A stretch of DNA of 24,932 nt from Kiritimatiellia bacterium (GTDB lineage Bacteria; Verrucomicrobiota; Kiritimatiellia; RFP12; UBA1067): assembly GCA_016296065.1 (NCBI GenBank), contig JAEDKA010000055.1, positions 1-24,932 of the forward strand, given 5' to 3'. Shown here piece by piece: positions 1-7,273 of the stretch (position 1 is the first letter of the stretch; each line of letters begins with the position of its first letter). Position numbers and translations under genes: made by a program. The notes beneath the pieces were generated by a model, which did not search any database, was not told where the DNA came from, and saw only the letters and a program-made list of their open reading frames with translations.

Positions 1-92
1 CGCGGCAAGATGCCGCATCTCCATTGGGTTGGACGCGGCAAGATGCCGCATCTCCATTGGGTTGGACGCGGCAAGATGCCGCATCTCCTTGG
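1..92. repeat. 33-bp tandem repeat, about 2.7 copies, each with a hairpin
   Basis: Two perfect 33-bp units (1-33, 34-66) are followed by a partial third (67 to about 92). Each unit contains GCGGCA-AGA-TGCCGC, a 6-bp stem with a 3-nt loop, followed by a TCTCC tract. The array runs off the left edge, so its full copy number is unknown. It is a multiple of three and stays open in the frame of the downstream glycosidase (11-residue unit GWTRQDAASPL), but the ribosome binding site and signal peptide of that gene lie after it, so I read it as untranslated intergenic repeat DNA. Confidence 0.85.
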
Positions 93-104
93 GAGTGGAT
101 GAAT

Positions 105-1799
105 ATGAATATGAAAAAGACAATACTGATTGCTGTTGCTGTGCCGCTTCTGGCGGTTGCAGCCGAGGAACCTGATTCGCGCGTGCGCGCGATAGTGACG
201 CCAGAGAGGATCGTCGCGTCCTCGGACGGAGTCGGCGGTGCGGAGTCTCTCTGCTCGCCAAGGTTCGGACAGGTCGCGGAAGGGCCTTTCCTAAACGGAA
301 ATGGTCCGGTGCTTGCGAAGGGCGAATGGATCATTCTCGACTTCGGACGCGAGCTGCACGGCTCGATCCAGATCGGGAGCGGCGCGAAGAGCGGACACGG
401 CGCGCGCGTGCGCGTCCGCTTCGGGGAGTCCGTTTCGGAGGCGATGAGCGAACTCGGCGTGAAGGGCGCGTGCAACGACCACGCGATTCGCGACGACGTG
501 ATCGCGCTGCCGTGGTACGGACGGCGCGAGTTCGGCGAGTCGGGCTTCCGCTTCGCGCGAATCGACAACGCAGGGGTCGACCCTGTCCAGCTGGACTACG
601 TCCGCGCCGTGTCGCTGATGCGTCCGATGCGCAGAATCGGGCGATTCAAGTCGTCGGACGAACGGCTCAACGCGATCTTCGACACAGCGGTACGGACGGT
701 CCATCTCTGCTGCCAGGACTATCTCTGGGACGGCATCAAGCGCGACCGCCTCGTCTGGATGGGCGATACGCATCCGGAGACGATGGCTGTCCTCTCCGTG
801 TTCGGCGCGGCTGACGTGTTGCCGCATTCACTTGACTACATGGCGGCGACGTGTCCGCCGGACGCATGGATGAACGGAATGCCGACATACACTCTCTGGT
901 GGATACGCAACCTCGCCGAGTGGTACCGCTACACGGGCGACCTGAAATACCTGCGCGGACATGCGGAATACCTCTCGAAGGCCTTCGCGCACGTCCGCAC
1001 TGGGATGCGCGACGGACGCTGGCTCGCGGGCACATTCCTCGACTGGCCAACTGAGCACAACAAAGAGGCGGCCGCAGCGGGAACCCAGGCGCTTGCGCTA
1101 ATCTGCGCGCGGGAGACGGCGTTTCTCGCCCGCGCGCTCGGCGACGCGAAGCTCGAGGCGGACGCCTCCGCGCTTGCCGCCGAGCTCGCCCGCCAGAAGC
1201 CGGAACCTCACGGGGCAAAGAGCGCCGCCGCGCTTCTCGCTCTTTCTGGCATGAGAAGCGCCAAGGAGATGTTCGACGGCACCCTTTCGAAGGACGGACA
1301 CGACGGAGTCTCGACGTTCTACGGATACTACATGCTCGAGGCGATGAGCGCGGCTGGAGAAACGCAGCGCGCCCTCGACACCGTTCGCGACTACTGGGGC
1401 GGGATGCTCGACATGGGCGCGACGACGTTCTGGGAGGACTTCAGCCTTGCATGGACGAACGGGGCGTTCCGCGTCGACCAGATGCCCGTCGCCGGAATGA
1501 AGGACATCCACGGCGACTACGGCGAGTTCTGCTACAAGGGCTTCAGGCATTCGCTCTGCCACGGCTGGAGCGCCGGTCCCGCGCCCTGGATGATCGCCAA
1601 CGTCCTGGGAATCCGTCCCGTCGGCGTCGGATGCCGCGAGTTCGAGGTCAAGCCTTCCCTCGGCGATCTCGATTGGGCTGAAGGCGCATATGCGCTCCCG
1701 GACGGCGGCGCGGTGGAGGTGCGAGTCTCGAAGAAGCCGGACGGAACGCTTGACGTGAAGGTCAACGCCCCCGCCAAAGTGTCGGTGCGTACGCTGTAG
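105..1799 (+). CDS. Exported GH78-family alpha-L-rhamnosidase-like glycoside hydrolase
   Basis: A predicted secreted enzyme that removes terminal rhamnose (or a related sugar) from plant or microbial glycans. The 564-aa product starts with a signal peptide (residues 1 to about 20, cleavage near AVAA). A beta-sandwich-like part (about 70-170) is followed by an (alpha/alpha)6 catalytic domain. The GH78 signature is visible as DGIKRDRLVWMGD (209-221), and FWED (442-445) fits the position of the general base Glu. SLCHGWSAGP near residue 490 and a small C-terminal beta domain are also typical. The residue equivalent to the usual acid Glu in the DCPQRxERLGWTGD motif is Asp214 here. I chose ATG 105 because GGGAG (91-95) lies 9 nt upstream; ATG 99 and 111 are alternatives. 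Full GH78 enzymes are often longer, so this is a compact form. The sugar transporter downstream supports a role in carbohydrate use, possibly rhamnogalacturonan. Family call firm, substrate inferred. Confidence 0.85.
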   Translation: MNMKKTILIAVAVPLLAVAAEEPDSRVRAIVTPERIVASSDGVGGAESLCSPRFGQVAEGPFLNGNGPVLAKGEWIILDFGRELHGSIQIGSGAKSGHGARVRVRFGESVSEAMSELGVKGACNDHAIRDDVIALPWYGRREFGESGFRFARIDNAGVDPVQLDYVRAVSLMRPMRRIGRFKSSDERLNAIFDTAVRTVHLCCQDYLWDGIKRDRLVWMGDTHPETMAVLSVFGAADVLPHSLDYMAATCPPDAWMNGMPTYTLWWIRNLAEWYRYTGDLKYLRGHAEYLSKAFAHVRTGMRDGRWLAGTFLDWPTEHNKEAAAAGTQALALICARETAFLARALGDAKLEADASALAAELARQKPEPHGAKSAAALLALSGMRSAKEMFDGTLSKDGHDGVSTFYGYYMLEAMSAAGETQRALDTVRDYWGGMLDMGATTFWEDFSLAWTNGAFRVDQMPVAGMKDIHGDYGEFCYKGFRHSLCHGWSAGPAPWMIANVLGIRPVGVGCREFEVKPSLGDLDWAEGAYALPDGGAVEVRVSKKPDGTLDVKVNAPAKVSVRTL

Positions 1800-1876
1800 A
1801 AAAGAAACTTATTCCGGATTCTTTCGCATAGTCGCAGAGTGATGGATGTGGGTGCGCCAATGAGACGCGACGTCCC

Positions 1877-1921
1877 GGGGGCGATTCCGGCTCGCTGAAA
1901 ACCATGTTCGAAATCGCCCCC
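1877..1921. repeat. 10-bp perfect inverted repeat between the glycosidase and transporter genes
   Basis: GGGGGCGATT (1877-1886) and AATCGCCCCC (1912-1921) form a perfect 10-bp stem around a 25-nt loop. It ends 6 nt before the predicted -35 of the transporter promoter. It could end the upstream transcript or be a regulatory site. No T-tract follows, so a Rho-independent terminator is not clearly supported. Confidence 0.5.
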
Positions 1922-1927
1922 TGGAGA

Positions 1928-1957
1928 TTGTCGCGGATTCGTCATTTGTGGTATAAT
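1928..1957 (+). promoter_or_regulatory. Sigma-70-type extended -10 promoter of the MFS transporter, apparently leaderless
   Basis: TTGTCG (1928-1933) and TATAAT (1952-1957) are separated by 18 nt, with TGG just before the -10 hexamer (extended -10). The expected transcription start falls at about 1964, the A of the transporter ATG, so the mRNA would have essentially no 5' leader. Confidence 0.65.
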
Positions 1958-1963
1958 ATTTCC

Positions 1964-3484
1964 ATGAACGATATTAAATCAGACAGGATGTCCAGTTTCA
2001 GGTGGGTAATTTGTTCGCTGCTGTTCTTCGCGACGACGGTGAACTATCTCGACAGGCAGGTGCTGTCCTTGACTTACAAGGACTTCATCGCCCCGGTGTT
2101 CGGGTGGTCCGACAACGACTACGGCACGATCACTGCCGTGTTCTCGATCATCTACGCGCTGTGCAACCTCTTCGCCGGCAAGTTCATCGACAGGCTTGGC
2201 ACGCGCAAGGGCTACCTATGGGCAATATTCATCTGGTCGCTCGGCGCGTGCCTCCACGCGGGGTGCGGGGTCGGCACGTCCTTCCTCAAGGCGGCAGGAT
2301 TCCTCGGCATGATGGGCATCACGACTTCCGTCTGGCTCTTCCTCGCGTGCCGCGCGGTGCTCGCGCTCGGCGAGGCCGGGAACTTCCCTGCGGCGATCAA
2401 GGTGACGGCCGAGTACTTCCCGAAGAAGGACCGCGCGTTCGCGACCTCGATCTTCAACGCGGGCTCCTCCGTGGGAGCGCTCGCCGCGCCGCTGTCGATT
2501 CCGCTCATTGCCAAGTACTTCGGCTGGGAGATGTCCTTCATCATCATCGGCGCGCTTGGCTTCGCGTGGATGGGCTTCTGGATGTGGCTCTACAGGAAGC
2601 CCGCCGAGAGCCCGCGCGTCAACGCGGCGGAGCTTGCGTACATCAACCAGGACGGAACGGACGGGGGTTCTGGCACCCCCGAACCCCAGCCCAAGGAAGA
2701 GAAATCTATTTCCTACGCCAAGGCGTTTTCGCTGCGCCAGACGTGGTCGCTCGTCTTCGGTCGCTTCCTCACCGATGGCGTGTGGTGGTTCTTCCTCTTC
2801 TGGACTCCTGGCTACTTCTCCGACCAGTTCGGCTACAAGAGCGACACCCTTGAGGGCATGGCGCTGATATTCTCCCTCTACGCAATCGTGACGTTCGTTT
2901 CGATTGGTCTCTGCAAGATACCGACTTACATGGTCGACAGGCGCGGTATGAACCCCTACGAGGGGCGCATGGTGGCGATGTTCATCTTTGCGTGCTTCCC
3001 GCTGCTCGCTCTTGGCGCTCAGCCGCTCGGCGTGTTCGGCAGCGCCCTTGCGGTCAACATGCAGAAGTTCGCAGCCGCGATGGGCGTCGCGCTTCTCATC
3101 GGTCTCGCGTGCGCCGGACACCAGGCGTGGTCCGCCAATGTCTACTCCGTTGTCGGCGACATGTTCCCGAAGTCGACGATCGGCACCTTGACCGGCATCG
3201 CGCAGTTCGCCGCGGGCTGCGGCAGCTTTATGGTGAACAAGTGCGCGGGCGCGCTCTTCACATACGCGGCCGGCACGACGATAGTCGACGGCAAGGAGGT
3301 CGAGATGACGAAGGACCTTCTCGCCTCCGGCGCGCAGTTCGCGCGTCCGGCTATGGAGTTCCTCGGCTACACCGGCAAGCCCGCGGGCTATCTCATCGTT
3401 TTCGGATACTGCGCCGTCGCGTACCTCATCGGCTGGACCTGCATGAAGACCCTCGTCCCGCACTACAAGAAGGTTGAAATCTAA
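1964..3484 (+). CDS. MFS transporter, ACS (hexuronate/anion:cation symporter)-like
   Basis: Inner-membrane secondary transporter of 506 aa with about 12 hydrophobic segments. The N-terminal NYLDRQVLS, the loop DRLGTRKGY after the second helix and the RAVLALGEAGNFPAAIKV segment match the anion:cation symporter family, which includes hexuronate, glucarate and galactonate carriers. Residues about 230-250 form a hydrophilic central loop. I chose ATG 1964; an upstream in-frame ATG at 1904 lies before the predicted promoter and would add non-membrane sequence, and ATG 1988 is a second possibility. It lies downstream of a GH78-like gene, suggesting uptake of sugar acids or other products from pectin-type glycans. 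The DUF58 gene follows after 15 nt, so they are probably co-transcribed although functionally unlike. Substrate is inferred only. Confidence 0.88.
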   Translation: MNDIKSDRMSSFRWVICSLLFFATTVNYLDRQVLSLTYKDFIAPVFGWSDNDYGTITAVFSIIYALCNLFAGKFIDRLGTRKGYLWAIFIWSLGACLHAGCGVGTSFLKAAGFLGMMGITTSVWLFLACRAVLALGEAGNFPAAIKVTAEYFPKKDRAFATSIFNAGSSVGALAAPLSIPLIAKYFGWEMSFIIIGALGFAWMGFWMWLYRKPAESPRVNAAELAYINQDGTDGGSGTPEPQPKEEKSISYAKAFSLRQTWSLVFGRFLTDGVWWFFLFWTPGYFSDQFGYKSDTLEGMALIFSLYAIVTFVSIGLCKIPTYMVDRRGMNPYEGRMVAMFIFACFPLLALGAQPLGVFGSALAVNMQKFAAAMGVALLIGLACAGHQAWSANVYSVVGDMFPKSTIGTLTGIAQFAAGCGSFMVNKCAGALFTYAAGTTIVDGKEVEMTKDLLASGAQFARPAMEFLGYTGKPAGYLIVFGYCAVAYLIGWTCMKTLVPHYKKVEI

Positions 3485-3499
3485 AGACCTTCCGACGCG

Positions 3500-4435
3500 A
3501 TGAAGAACAGCGCACCCTCGTACATGAAGTGGCTGCCGCCAAAGACGACGGCCACTATTTCGCGCTGCGAGCTCTTCGGGCGCACGATGAAGTACGGCTT
3601 CATCTCCGGCCGCCACCGCTCTCCGAAGAAGGGCAACTCCGTCGAGTTCGCGGAGCACCGGCAGTACATGCCGGGCGACGACCTCAGGACGCTCGACTGG
3701 AAGGTGCTGGGAAGAAAGGACCGTCTCTACATCCGCCAGTACGAGGAGGAGACGAACCTCCGCACGACGATCCTCCTCGACTGCTCGGGGTCCATGGCGT
3801 ACGACGGCGAGGCGGCGGCGGAGCAGGACGGCAGACGCCTCTCGAAGTTCGACTACGCGCGCTATCTCGCCGCGGGGCTCACGTACATGCTCGCGGGGCA
3901 ACAGGACGCCGTCGGACTCGTCACGTTCGACACGAAGATACGCGAGTACCTGCCCGCAAGGTCGTCCGCCTCGCAGACCCGCCGCATTCTCGAGTTCCTC
4001 GACAAGTCTAAGCCGGGCGGCGAGACGGATCCCGCGCCCGTCGTCAACGACATAGCGGAGCGCATCCCGCCGCGCGGGCTCGTCGTCATCGTGTCGGACC
4101 TCTTCACGTCCGATCCCGACGAGCTCCTTAAGGCTCTCCACCACTTCACCTACCGTAAGCACGAGGTCGTCGTGCTGCACGTGATGGCCGAGGAGGAGCT
4201 CACCTTCGACTTCGACGGACACGTCCACTTCGAGAACCTCGAGGGGACGGACGAGATGATGCTCGACGCGAAGTCCATCCGCGCGGGCTACCTCGAGCAG
4301 GTGAACGCATTTCTCAAGAAGATCGGCGACGGCGTCAGGAAGATGGGCGCCGACTATGCGCCGATGAACACAAAGATCCCGTTCGACAAGGCTCTCGTCG
4401 AGTACCTGTCGCGCAGGCGAAGCGGAGGCCGCTAG
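3500..4435 (+). CDS. DUF58 domain protein (MoxR-associated VWA-like)
   Basis: A 311-aa cytosolic protein of the DUF58 family, usually partnered with a MoxR AAA+ ATPase in chaperone-like or cell-envelope complexes. The DUF58 core is RQYMPGDDLRTLDWKVLGRKD (about 54-74). It is followed by a VWA-like fold with an intact metal-binding (MIDAS) set: DCSGS (94-98), Thr176 in GGETD, and Asp200 in VIVSD. The start at 3500 lacks a recognisable Shine-Dalgarno; ATG 3524 is an alternative. It is 3 nt upstream of the BatA-like gene. No MoxR gene occurs in the window, and the position normally held by MoxR is occupied by the MFS transporter. Confidence 0.88.
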   Translation: MKNSAPSYMKWLPPKTTATISRCELFGRTMKYGFISGRHRSPKKGNSVEFAEHRQYMPGDDLRTLDWKVLGRKDRLYIRQYEEETNLRTTILLDCSGSMAYDGEAAAEQDGRRLSKFDYARYLAAGLTYMLAGQQDAVGLVTFDTKIREYLPARSSASQTRRILEFLDKSKPGGETDPAPVVNDIAERIPPRGLVVIVSDLFTSDPDELLKALHHFTYRKHEVVVLHVMAEEELTFDFDGHVHFENLEGTDEMMLDAKSIRAGYLEQVNAFLKKIGDGVRKMGADYAPMNTKIPFDKALVEYLSRRRSGGR

Positions 4436-4438
4436 ACC

Positions 4439-7273
4439 ATGCAGTTCATAAACTTCGCAATGCTCTTCGCGCTCTTCGCTGTCGCGATTCCGATCATAAT
4501 CCAGATATTCACGCGCAGGAACGCGCGCAAGATCCCGTGGGGCGCGTGGCTCTTCCTCGACAAGACGATGAAGAAGCGCAAACGCAAGGTCCTGCTCGAG
4601 GACATCCTTCTCCTCGCGTGCCGCTGCCTTGCGGTGGGCCTCCTGGCGCTCGCGTTCGCGCGTCCGTTCGTCCGCCCCGACTCGCCCGTTCCGTGGGCCG
4701 TCACGATGCCGATGCTCCTCGCCGCGATAACGGCGACGGGAATCTCCTTCGCGCTCTGGCGGTATCCGAAGCATAGGTTCTGGATGATGACCGCCGGCAT
4801 AGTGCTCTTCGTCCTCTCCATAGCGACGATCGTCTTCGAGCGGCAGCTCAACCTGAAGCGCTTCGGACTCGGCGCCACGAAGGACGTGGTGCTCATAATC
4901 GACGGTTCGGCGTCCATGTCGATCGTCAACGACGGCAGGTCCAACTTCGAGCGCGCCATAGAGGAGGCGAAGAAGTACGTCGAGCTCGCGCCGCGCAACA
5001 CCTCCTTCGCAGTCATAATCGGCGGACCCGTCCCGCAGGTGATGAACCCCGTGCCCGTCTCCGACAAGCGCGTCATCCTCTCCACTCTCGACCGCCTCTA
5101 TCCAGCGAACGGCACGATGCAGATCGCCGGCAACCTCACCGCGGCGGCGGTAACGCTCGCCGCCGGACACAACGCCGTCAAGCAGATCGTCATCGTCGGC
5201 GACGGGCAGACAGTAGGATGGCAGCTCGACGACAAGGAGCGCTGGAAGACCCTCAAGCGCGTTTTCTCCTCACTCAAGACGCAGCCGATAATCACGTGGC
5301 GCACGCTGCCGCTTCCGACTTCGATTCGCAACCTCGCCGTCGCCTCGATACGTCCGTCGCGCGACATCGTCGGGACGGACCGCGAAGTGGGGCTCGCCGT
5401 GACTGTCGTGAACGCCGGAACCGAGGCGGTCACGCCGAAGGGCGTGTCGCTCGACGTGGAAGGGGAGACGAAGCAGGCGCGCGAAGTGCGCCAGCTCCAG
5501 CCGGGCGAAAGCCAGACCTTCACCTTCAGACACAGGTTCCGCAGCGCAGGCGGCACCGTCGTGACGGCGCGCGTCGAGTCGGGCGACGATCTTCCGGCGG
5601 ACGACGTGTGCCGCCATTCTCTTCCCGTCATGGGCAGCCTCAAGGTCCTTCTCGTCGACGGCAACGCGGGCGCGCCGTTCCTGCGCCGCGCGTCTACCTA
5701 TGTCGGGCTCGCGCTCAAGCCAGAGCTCGCCGAAGCCGCGGAGGCCGCGGGCGCGGAGAGGCGCGACTATCTGCTTGAGACGGTCGTGGAGGACGTCTCG
5801 GCGGCGGGAAGCCGCTCGTCGTTCGGAGGTTTCGCCGCTGTTGTGCTTGTCGGCGTGCGCAGACTCTCCGAGGAGTCGCGCGATGCGCTTGCGAGGTTCG
5901 TCTCGCTCGGCGGCGGACTTTTCGTGATGCCGTATCCAGGCTCCGAGGCGGAGTTCTTCAACGCATGGGAGCTCGACGGCGCGAAGGTGCTTCCCGCCCC
6001 GCTCGGGAAGTGGCGCGACAGCGCCTCGCCGCTTTCGACGGAGAGCTTCGGAGGGCCGATCTACAAGTTCAGGAGCGGAACCGACCTCGGCTCCGCTGTT
6101 CCGCAGCAGATCGTCGACTTCTCCGACGGATGGACCTCCAACGCGACGGTCGTGGCGAAGCTTGCGGACGGCTCTCCGTTCCTTCTCGCGCATTCGTTCG
6201 GACGCGGCACCGTGTTCGAGTCCGCGTCCGTCTTCGACGCCGCGTCGGGTCTCGTCTCCAAGCGCGGATTCGTCCCGATGATGCACGAGCTCGCTTATTC
6301 GCTTTCCAGCCCCGCCGCGGTGTCGCTCGACGTGATGCCTTCAGAAGGGCTGAGCCTATTGCTCGCTTCCGGCGCTTCCGGCGACATCGCGGCGGGCGAC
6401 AACGGGCTCGTCGGCTACTACTTCCCGCAGATCGGCTGCCAGGGTAAGCCCGTCATCAAGTTCGATCCGAAGATCGATTTCCGCTGGGGCTGGAACTCCC
6501 CCGCGGGCGGGATACCGAACGACAACTTCTCGGTGCGCTGGCGCGGCGCGCTCATCGCGCCCGAGACTGGTCCGTACAAGTTCTCGTGGAGCGTCGACGA
6601 CAGGTTCTGGCTGCGCGTAGCGGGGCGCGACGTCAAGAGCAACGTTGACATTCCGCTCGAGAAGGGCAAGGCCTACGCGATCGAGGGCCGCTTTGAGGAG
6701 GACGGCGGAGAGGCGCGCGTGGAGCTGAACTGGCAGCGTCCGGACGGAACGAAGGAGCGCGTCCCGCAGAGCGTCCTCCGCACGCGCGCGTCCGGCGTCG
6801 CCGGCGCGGGCGAAGTCGTCGAGATGACCGATCCGCACGGCGAGACGTTCTACGCCGAGATCGTCCAGGGCGAGGAGGGGCTTGTCCTGCGCGCGACCCG
6901 CAGCGTCATCCCGGGCGTCTACACCGTCAACGCGGTTCCAGAGACCTTTAAGGAGTCCTGCTCTTCCGTCGCCGACGCCGAGGGGAAGATCAGGATCACC
7001 GTCTCCGCTGGCGTCGAGGAGTCGACGCTCACGGCGATAACGCAGAACGAGCTTTCGGACCTCTGTAGCTACGTGCAGATATCGCAGGCGATCAAGGACG
7101 AGGACGTCGTGAAGGCGATCGGCGGACAGAGCTTCGGCAAGGAGGTGTGGCGCGTACTGGCGTTCTTCGCGTTCCTCTTCCTCGTCACCGAGCCCGCCAT
7201 CGCGCGCTGGATCGCCATCAACCGCCGCACGGGCGACGTAATCGACACGGAGGGATCATGGATCAGAACGTAA
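4439..7273 (+). CDS. BatA-like membrane VWA protein with an internal PA14 domain
   Basis: A 944-aa inner-membrane protein. Residues 1-78 are the BatA N-terminal domain (hydrophobic segments about 4-24 and 54-76), followed by two more helices (about 86-106, 115-135). A VWA domain (about 149-290) keeps the MIDAS residues DGSAS (155-159), a Thr near 226 and Asp255 in VGDG. Next come a CARDB/Ig-like segment (about 310-390) and a glutamine-amidotransferase-like fold beginning LKVLLVDGNAG (401). A PA14 domain spans about 655-780 (GLVGYYF, FSVRWRGALIAPETGPYKF, WLRVAGR, VELNWQRP). After a short Ig-like stretch, one helix (about 903-925) anchors the C-terminus. GGAGG (4424-4428) lies 10 nt before ATG. 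It overlaps the next gene by 16 nt. The PA14 domain, a glycan-binding module, is unusual here. Partner complex inferred from operon. Confidence 0.88.
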   Translation: MQFINFAMLFALFAVAIPIIIQIFTRRNARKIPWGAWLFLDKTMKKRKRKVLLEDILLLACRCLAVGLLALAFARPFVRPDSPVPWAVTMPMLLAAITATGISFALWRYPKHRFWMMTAGIVLFVLSIATIVFERQLNLKRFGLGATKDVVLIIDGSASMSIVNDGRSNFERAIEEAKKYVELAPRNTSFAVIIGGPVPQVMNPVPVSDKRVILSTLDRLYPANGTMQIAGNLTAAAVTLAAGHNAVKQIVIVGDGQTVGWQLDDKERWKTLKRVFSSLKTQPIITWRTLPLPTSIRNLAVASIRPSRDIVGTDREVGLAVTVVNAGTEAVTPKGVSLDVEGETKQAREVRQLQPGESQTFTFRHRFRSAGGTVVTARVESGDDLPADDVCRHSLPVMGSLKVLLVDGNAGAPFLRRASTYVGLALKPELAEAAEAAGAERRDYLLETVVEDVSAAGSRSSFGGFAAVVLVGVRRLSEESRDALARFVSLGGGLFVMPYPGSEAEFFNAWELDGAKVLPAPLGKWRDSASPLSTESFGGPIYKFRSGTDLGSAVPQQIVDFSDGWTSNATVVAKLADGSPFLLAHSFGRGTVFESASVFDAASGLVSKRGFVPMMHELAYSLSSPAAVSLDVMPSEGLSLLLASGASGDIAAGDNGLVGYYFPQIGCQGKPVIKFDPKIDFRWGWNSPAGGIPNDNFSVRWRGALIAPETGPYKFSWSVDDRFWLRVAGRDVKSNVDIPLEKGKAYAIEGRFEEDGGEARVELNWQRPDGTKERVPQSVLRTRASGVAGAGEVVEMTDPHGETFYAEIVQGEEGLVLRATRSVIPGVYTVNAVPETFKESCSSVADAEGKIRITVSAGVEESTLTAITQNELSDLCSYVQISQAIKDEDVVKAIGGQSFGKEVWRVLAFFAFLFLVTEPAIARWIAINRRTGDVIDTEGSWIRT

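Noticed and set aside
24..104. N-terminal extension of the glycosidase through the tandem repeats (TTG start at 24)
   Set aside because: It places repeat-coded residues before a good signal peptide, and the ribosome binding site GGGAG fits ATG 105.
2216..5170. Long open frame on the minus strand, 984 codons
   Set aside because: It is the reverse shadow of the transporter, DUF58 and BatA-like genes; composition is Arg/Glu/His-rich with no recognisable domain.
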